9,249 nucleotides of DNA from Verrucomicrobiota bacterium (lineage in GTDB: Bacteria > Verrucomicrobiota > Verrucomicrobiia > Chthoniobacterales > UBA10450). Where the stretch lies: positions 1 to 9,249 of the forward strand of contig QHOR01000199.1 of NCBI GenBank assembly GCA_003219395.1. Reading direction: 5' to 3'. Numbering within the stretch: position 1 is the stretch's first letter; every line of letters begins with the position of its first letter. Below are positions 6,443 to 9,249 of this stretch, piece after piece. Under the pieces are notes generated by a model. That model ran no database searches. It was not told the DNA's origin and saw only the letters and a program-made list of their open reading frames with translations. The translations under genes and the position numbers were made by a program.

Positions 6443-6652
6443 TCAAGTGCGTTCCAAATCAAAAGTGACCTTTGCGTTGATGCGATAGTTTGTGACTTTG
6501 CCGTTGTCCACTTCAGCGGTGAATTCCTTAACATAAATCGAGCGAACGTTCCGCAGTGTCTTCGAAGCTTCCTCCACCGCGCCCTGTGCGGCATCCTCCC
6601 AGCTCGTCGGCGATTGGGACATGAGTTCGATAACTTTAACAACTTTGGCCAT
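6443..6652 (-). CDS. Dodecin-family small protein
   Basis: The product is 69 residues with the beta-alpha-beta-beta pattern of dodecin: VVKVIELMSQSPTSWEDAAQ, a helix ending EASKTLRNV, then SIYVKEFTAEVDNG and VTNYRINAKVTFDLE strands. Dodecins form hollow 12-mers that store or buffer flavins in the cytoplasm. By my alignment, the Trp and Gln that sandwich flavin in classical dodecins are replaced by Ser38 and Arg57, so flavin binding is doubtful. The only Trp is residue 18, in the helix. The start is the ATG at 6652, preceded by AAGGAG at 6669-6664, a good SD with rather long spacing (11 bases). The gene stands alone, converging on lysS with no convincing terminator between them. The fold assignment is firm; the ligand is unknown. 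Confidence 0.92.
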   Translation of the reverse strand: MAKVVKVIELMSQSPTSWEDAAQGAVEEASKTLRNVRSIYVKEFTAEVDNGKVTNYRINAKVTFDLERT

Positions 6653-6689
6653 GGTGATGTATTCTCCTTTCTCTATTTATCGCAGACGG

Positions 6690-6710
6690 CGCGCAACCCG
6701 CGCGTTTTTT
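6690..6710 (+). terminator. Intrinsic-terminator-like hairpin with T6 run, plus strand
   Basis: CGCGC (6690-6694), loop AACCC, GCGCG (6700-6704) and then TTTTTT (6705-6710) read as a compact rho-independent terminator on the plus strand. No plus-strand gene ends nearby: lysS ended about 330 bases earlier, and the dodecin gene lies between on the opposite strand. It may stop readthrough or antisense transcription across the dodecin gene. On the minus strand it falls in the dodecin 5' leader region. Confidence 0.5.
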
Positions 6711-6829
6711 GCTCTCTCATTCGGCTCGTCGTGGTTTAGCGCTTGAACAGTTTTAGGTCACACCGGTGATATAAAATTGTCGTCGTGGGGTTTGTCCACC
6801 ACCGGCAAACAGCTTTCATAGGTTCGCCG

Positions 6830-7777
6830 TCATGATGGCGATCGTCCGGCAGGTGAAGGGGTTTGATTCTGCGAATGCGGAGTTGCTACGACGAGCGCAA
6901 TTCCGCCCAGCACAGCAATGGAAGCGAGTACATAACGAAGCGTAATTGGCTCACTGAGCACCAGCATGCCGCCAGTGGCAGCCAGCACCGGAACGCTGAG
7001 TTGAACAGTGGCGGCGCTGGCAGATGTCAGCCCGGATAGCGCACTGTACCAAATTACATAACCAAGACCGGAGGTAACCACGCCCGATATTACGGCGTAG
7101 CTGATTCCCTCTAAGGTGTAATTTGCCCAGGGAGCGAAAATGATGCTGAGAGCAGCGGCGAATGGAACCGCGCGAAGAAAATTTCCCGCTGTGACGTTTG
7201 CCGAATTCCCTTTTCCTTTACCGCGCAGTGAATAAACACCCCAGGCGACACCGGCTCCGATCATCAGGATCGAACCAACTAGCGGCGGCGCGGAAAGTCC
7301 CGGGAATACGAGCGCGACGAGTCCAATGACCGCGACCACGAAGCCTACAATTTGCGTCGCGTTTAAGCGCTCGCCTTTGTGCAGCCCCCAGAGGATCATC
7401 GTACCCTGAACCGCTCCGAACAAAAGCAGGGCGCCGGTGCCGGCCGAAAGAGATGTATAGGCGAACGAAAAACCGGCCGCGTAACCGAATAGCGCGACCG
7501 CTGAAATCCAGTTGCCGTATCGAAATATGGAGTGCTCCCTAGCACGTGCCGGATGCGAAAAGCTGTCGACTAGGGGATTAGCCGTTGTATGGGCTGTCAG
7601 CATCTTTCGAACGCTCAAGACGATCCAGAGCGCCAGGGCTCCGGATAAAATACGAACAAACGTGAAAGTGGCGGGATCAATACTGCTTCTCTTCAAAGCC
7701 GCTCGGCACAAAAGCGAATTGCTCGCGAAGGCAATCATCGCTAGCAGCGTGAGAATGAAAATTCGCGCAGTACTCAC
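6830..7777 (-). CDS. EamA/DMT-family inner-membrane transporter
   Basis: The product is about 315 residues with roughly ten hydrophobic segments arranged as two EamA repeats, the usual drug/metabolite transporter layout. The first begins ARIFILTLLAMIAFASNSLL, and the second begins near PPLVGSILMIGAGVAWGVYS and includes SALSGLTSASAATVQLSVPV, a typical EamA stretch. The family exports or imports small metabolites, often amino acids or nucleotides; the substrate here is not readable. The GTG at 7777 is chosen because it starts just before the first membrane helix. An ATG at 7855 is in frame but would add 26 Cys-containing hydrophilic residues, and neither has a clear SD. A hydrophilic loop of about 30 residues (around residues 66-96) between helices 2 and 3 is longer than usual. 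The last 15 residues are polar and Pro/Ser-rich. The gene appears monocistronic, 209 bases from the next upstream gene on this strand. Confidence 0.9.
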   Translation of the reverse strand: MSTARIFILTLLAMIAFASNSLLCRAALKRSSIDPATFTFVRILSGALALWIVLSVRKMLTAHTTANPLVDSFSHPARAREHSIFRYGNWISAVALFGYAAGFSFAYTSLSAGTGALLLFGAVQGTMILWGLHKGERLNATQIVGFVVAVIGLVALVFPGLSAPPLVGSILMIGAGVAWGVYSLRGKGKGNSANVTAGNFLRAVPFAAALSIIFAPWANYTLEGISYAVISGVVTSGLGYVIWYSALSGLTSASAATVQLSVPVLAATGGMLVLSEPITLRYVLASIAVLGGIALVVATPHSQNQTPSPAGRSPS

Positions 7778-7917
7778 AAAGGGAGATTCCGATTGCAATC
7801 TTGAGCACAACGGGCAAGCAACATCCTGAAACGAGTCACATTCGCCTTGGCACAATCACCATCACTAGCTTTGTCGCATCCGCCTCTCCCTGACGTGCAA
7901 CAGGATGAGGTGAGGGT

Positions 7918-7944
7918 GCACCGAGCATCACTCATGCTCGGCGC
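7918..7944. repeat. Long hairpin between the small secreted-protein gene and the transporter gene
   Basis: CCGAGCAT (7921-7928), loop CACTC, ATGCTCGG (7934-7941) is a perfect 8-bp stem. It extends to 11 pairs with one A/C mismatch (7918-7920 with 7942-7944). It lies about 43 bases past the stop of the secreted-protein gene on the minus strand and upstream of the transporter. No T run follows on either strand, so a rho-independent terminator is unlikely. A mRNA 3'-stabilising hairpin or an extragenic palindrome fits better. Confidence 0.5.
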
Positions 7945-7986
7945 CCGTTCACGACGCGCCATTTCCGGTGCCGCGCAATCCAGTCT

Positions 7987-8403
7987 TTACTCGATCTTTT
8001 CCCAAAACCCGCGGCGATTCGGAATATTTGGGAAAACAAGTTGGCCTTGGTAAAACGTGAACGGGTTGGAGCGGTCGTTGCCGCCGAACGACAACGTGAG
8101 CGTTTTACCTTCAACACTCCAATGGCCTGTCACCGGCTCTCTGCGCTCGTAGGCGGTGACGGTCCAGTTTTCAACCGTCCCATTAGAGTAAAGAACGAGA
8201 TGCTCGTCTATTGGACCCGTGTAGCCGATTGTTGTTTTTCGCCAATGGCCGGTTAATAAGGGCGCGTTTTGCGAAGAGGATCCGGTTGATTCTTGAAATG
8301 TGATGATCCCTGAGTCGGCTGCCTCGATGGAGAAAGCGGCGAATGCCAAAGCAGCACAGCACGCGAGCCAGGTGATTTTTCGAAAAAAATATTGTGTTGT
8401 CAT
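7987..8403 (-). CDS. Small secreted beta-rich protein of unknown function
   Basis: The product is 138 residues. The N terminus is a signal peptide: MTTQYFFRK, then a hydrophobic core TWLACCAALAFAAFS, then IEAAD with likely cleavage near residue 29. The mature part begins with a polar linker, then LLTGHWRKTTIGYTG, EHLVLYSNGTVENWTV, PVTGHWSVEGKTLTLSFGG and QGQLVFPNIPNRRGFW. Two GHW motifs and alternating strands resemble small lipocalin-like or beta-sandwich proteins, but I do not recognise the family. Two Cys residues fall only in the signal peptide, and no lipobox follows the expected pattern. The ATG at 8403 is chosen because GGAGG sits five bases upstream and the signal peptide starts there; an in-frame ATG at 8448 would add 15 residues. 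It is divergent from the propeller gene, with a 102-base spacer. Confidence 0.82.
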   Translation of the reverse strand: MTTQYFFRKITWLACCAALAFAAFSIEAADSGIITFQESTGSSSQNAPLLTGHWRKTTIGYTGPIDEHLVLYSNGTVENWTVTAYERREPVTGHWSVEGKTLTLSFGGNDRSNPFTFYQGQLVFPNIPNRRGFWEKIE

Positions 8404-8505
8404 GGGGACCTCCGCGCCGAGTCTGACAAGATGACCAACCTGTGACAACTCTATTCCCGTTTTGTTGCGCGATGCTGAACTCGAACCGATCTTTCGTTAA
8501 GTAAT

Positions 8506-9162
8506 TTGAAACTTCCCACAATCATAGAGCGAGGACGATTTCGTTCACCGGCTCCTGCACCGCAGGCGCTGGCATGGGACGGCGGCCAACTATGGATGGG
8601 TTCGCGAGATCTCAGACGAATCTATGCGATCGATCCGCAAAGATGGAAAGTGCTCGAAGAGAAAGCACCGCCTGGCATTCCATGGGCAGCCGTCGCAACG
8701 AACGGCACGCTCTGTTTTACGATCGGGGAAGGCCCAAATGATGATCGGTATCTTCGCCGGTTCGTCCCTCACGTCGGTTTTTCCGAGACTGACCGGATCT
8801 CCTGTCCGGAGTTTACGGGTTCATACCTCAGCTACGACGGCGAACATTTGTACCTGAGTCAATGGTACAAACATCGTATTCTGAAGCTGGACACGAACGG
8901 GAATATCATGCGCGTGATCGAGATCGCTGCCGAGATTTCCGGCCACGCGTTTGTTGATCGAATGATCTATGTTGTGCGCGGAACCGAGCAGAACGGTGAG
9001 AGCTGGACCATCGCGCGACTCGATCCGCGAGAGGAAAAGCCTGAGATCAAAGACATCGCGGTCGTGCCGTTTGCGTGCCGTTCTCTGACTTTCGATGGCG
9101 AACTGTTTTGGTCGAATTATCGCGCAGAGGATAGCATCATCTGCTTTGTTCTTCCGAGTTGA
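8506..9162 (+). CDS. Predicted small beta-propeller protein with about five repeats
   Basis: The product is 218 residues with no signal peptide or membrane segment, so it is probably cytoplasmic. Five repeated blade-like units of about 40-45 residues are visible, each holding a strand ending in a polar turn and then an aromatic/hydrophobic strand. They are LAWDGGQLWMGSRDLRRIYA (about 22-41), AAVATNGTLCFTIGEGPNDD (61-80), YLSYDGEHLYLSQWYKHRIL (107-126), AFVDRMIYVVRG (148-159) and SLTFDGELFWSNY (193-205). Three share the xxxDGxxLWxS pattern found in NHL, YncE and Vgb-like propellers. I do not recognise an enzyme active site. The start is TTG at 8506, since the first repeat begins soon after and the only early ATG (8593) would cut into blade 1. 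No SD is visible, so this start is moderately uncertain. The gene has no obvious partner. Confidence 0.75.
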   Translation: MKLPTIIERGRFRSPAPAPQALAWDGGQLWMGSRDLRRIYAIDPQRWKVLEEKAPPGIPWAAVATNGTLCFTIGEGPNDDRYLRRFVPHVGFSETDRISCPEFTGSYLSYDGEHLYLSQWYKHRILKLDTNGNIMRVIEIAAEISGHAFVDRMIYVVRGTEQNGESWTIARLDPREEKPEIKDIAVVPFACRSLTFDGELFWSNYRAEDSIICFVLPS

Positions 9163-9249
9163 AACACGGATGTGACTGGCAGGCCAACGCTAAGCCGTGT
9201 GATTGTGTAAGCGATGTTTGTTGGCCGATGATCATAGAGCTCAGGCAAT
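9163..9249. other. Right-end intergenic sequence with small inverted repeats
   Basis: No gene start is visible. ACACGG (9164-9169) pairs with CCGTGT (9195-9200), with TGGC-AG-GCCA inside that loop. GGCCAAC (9182-9188) also pairs with GTTGGCC (9220-9226). The pairings are mutually exclusive alternatives and no T run follows, so a terminator for the propeller gene is possible but not supported. Confidence 0.25.

Noticed and set aside
7778..7855. Cys-containing N-terminal extension of the transporter (possible metal-binding motif)
   Set aside because: The CxxxC...CxxC-like pattern lies before the natural family start and in a stretch with no coding-like features. It is most likely untranslated leader.
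8431..8446. TTGTCA hexamers on the minus strand upstream of the small secreted gene as -35 elements
   Set aside because: Two direct TTGTCA copies are present, but the matching -10 is poor (CAGACT). Symmetry alone does not support a promoter.
8521..9240. ATCATAGAGC repeated at 8521 and 9231 as possible attachment-site direct repeats flanking the propeller gene
   Set aside because: Only 10 bases match, one copy is inside the coding sequence, and no integrase or tRNA is nearby, so it is probably chance.

Overview
This 9.2 kb window looks like an ordinary chromosomal segment of a Gram-negative, moderately GC-rich bacterium. The best guess is a soil Verrucomicrobia lineage (Chthoniobacterales-like). 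That guess rests on the general look of the tandem-ACT, TPR and small secreted proteins, recalled from family knowledge and not from a search, and on the weak or absent Shine-Dalgarno (SD) sequences at several genes. No rRNA, tRNA, CRISPR array, phage gene, insertion sequence or defence gene is visible.

Left part, minus strand (1-2277): a tightly packed three-gene cluster. It is transcribed as a secreted protein of unknown function (2277 to 1399), a periplasmic N-acetylmuramoyl-L-alanine amidase (1399 to 564), and nnrE, the NAD(P)H-hydrate epimerase (562 leftward off the window). Stop and start overlap by one base at the first junction and lie one base apart at the second, so translational coupling is likely. 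The amidase has an apparent one-base frameshift inside its signal peptide, with every catalytic residue intact downstream. This is the most notable anomaly in the window.

Middle-left, minus strand (2278-4251): a spacer with a 10-bp inverted repeat is followed by a membrane-anchored TPR protein with a conserved C-terminal beta-rich domain. Next is a short hairpin-rich spacer, then a stand-alone tandem ACT-domain protein.

Centre, plus strand (4467-6361): a divergent spacer with a nested hairpin separates the ACT gene from a VOC-fold (glyoxalase-like) protein and lysS, the class II lysyl-tRNA synthetase. lysS is complete, with all class II motifs.

Right part (6443-9249): a dodecin-family protein lacking the usual flavin-stacking Trp and Gln, an EamA/DMT-family membrane transporter and a small secreted protein all lie on the minus strand. 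A predicted small cytoplasmic beta-propeller with about five repeats lies on the plus strand, starting at TTG.

Apart from the nnrE/amidase cluster, the genes look like independent housekeeping or accessory units. I found no convincing new multi-gene system. The points worth following up are the amidase frameshift, the non-canonical dodecin, the five-repeat propeller and the hairpin-bearing spacers.
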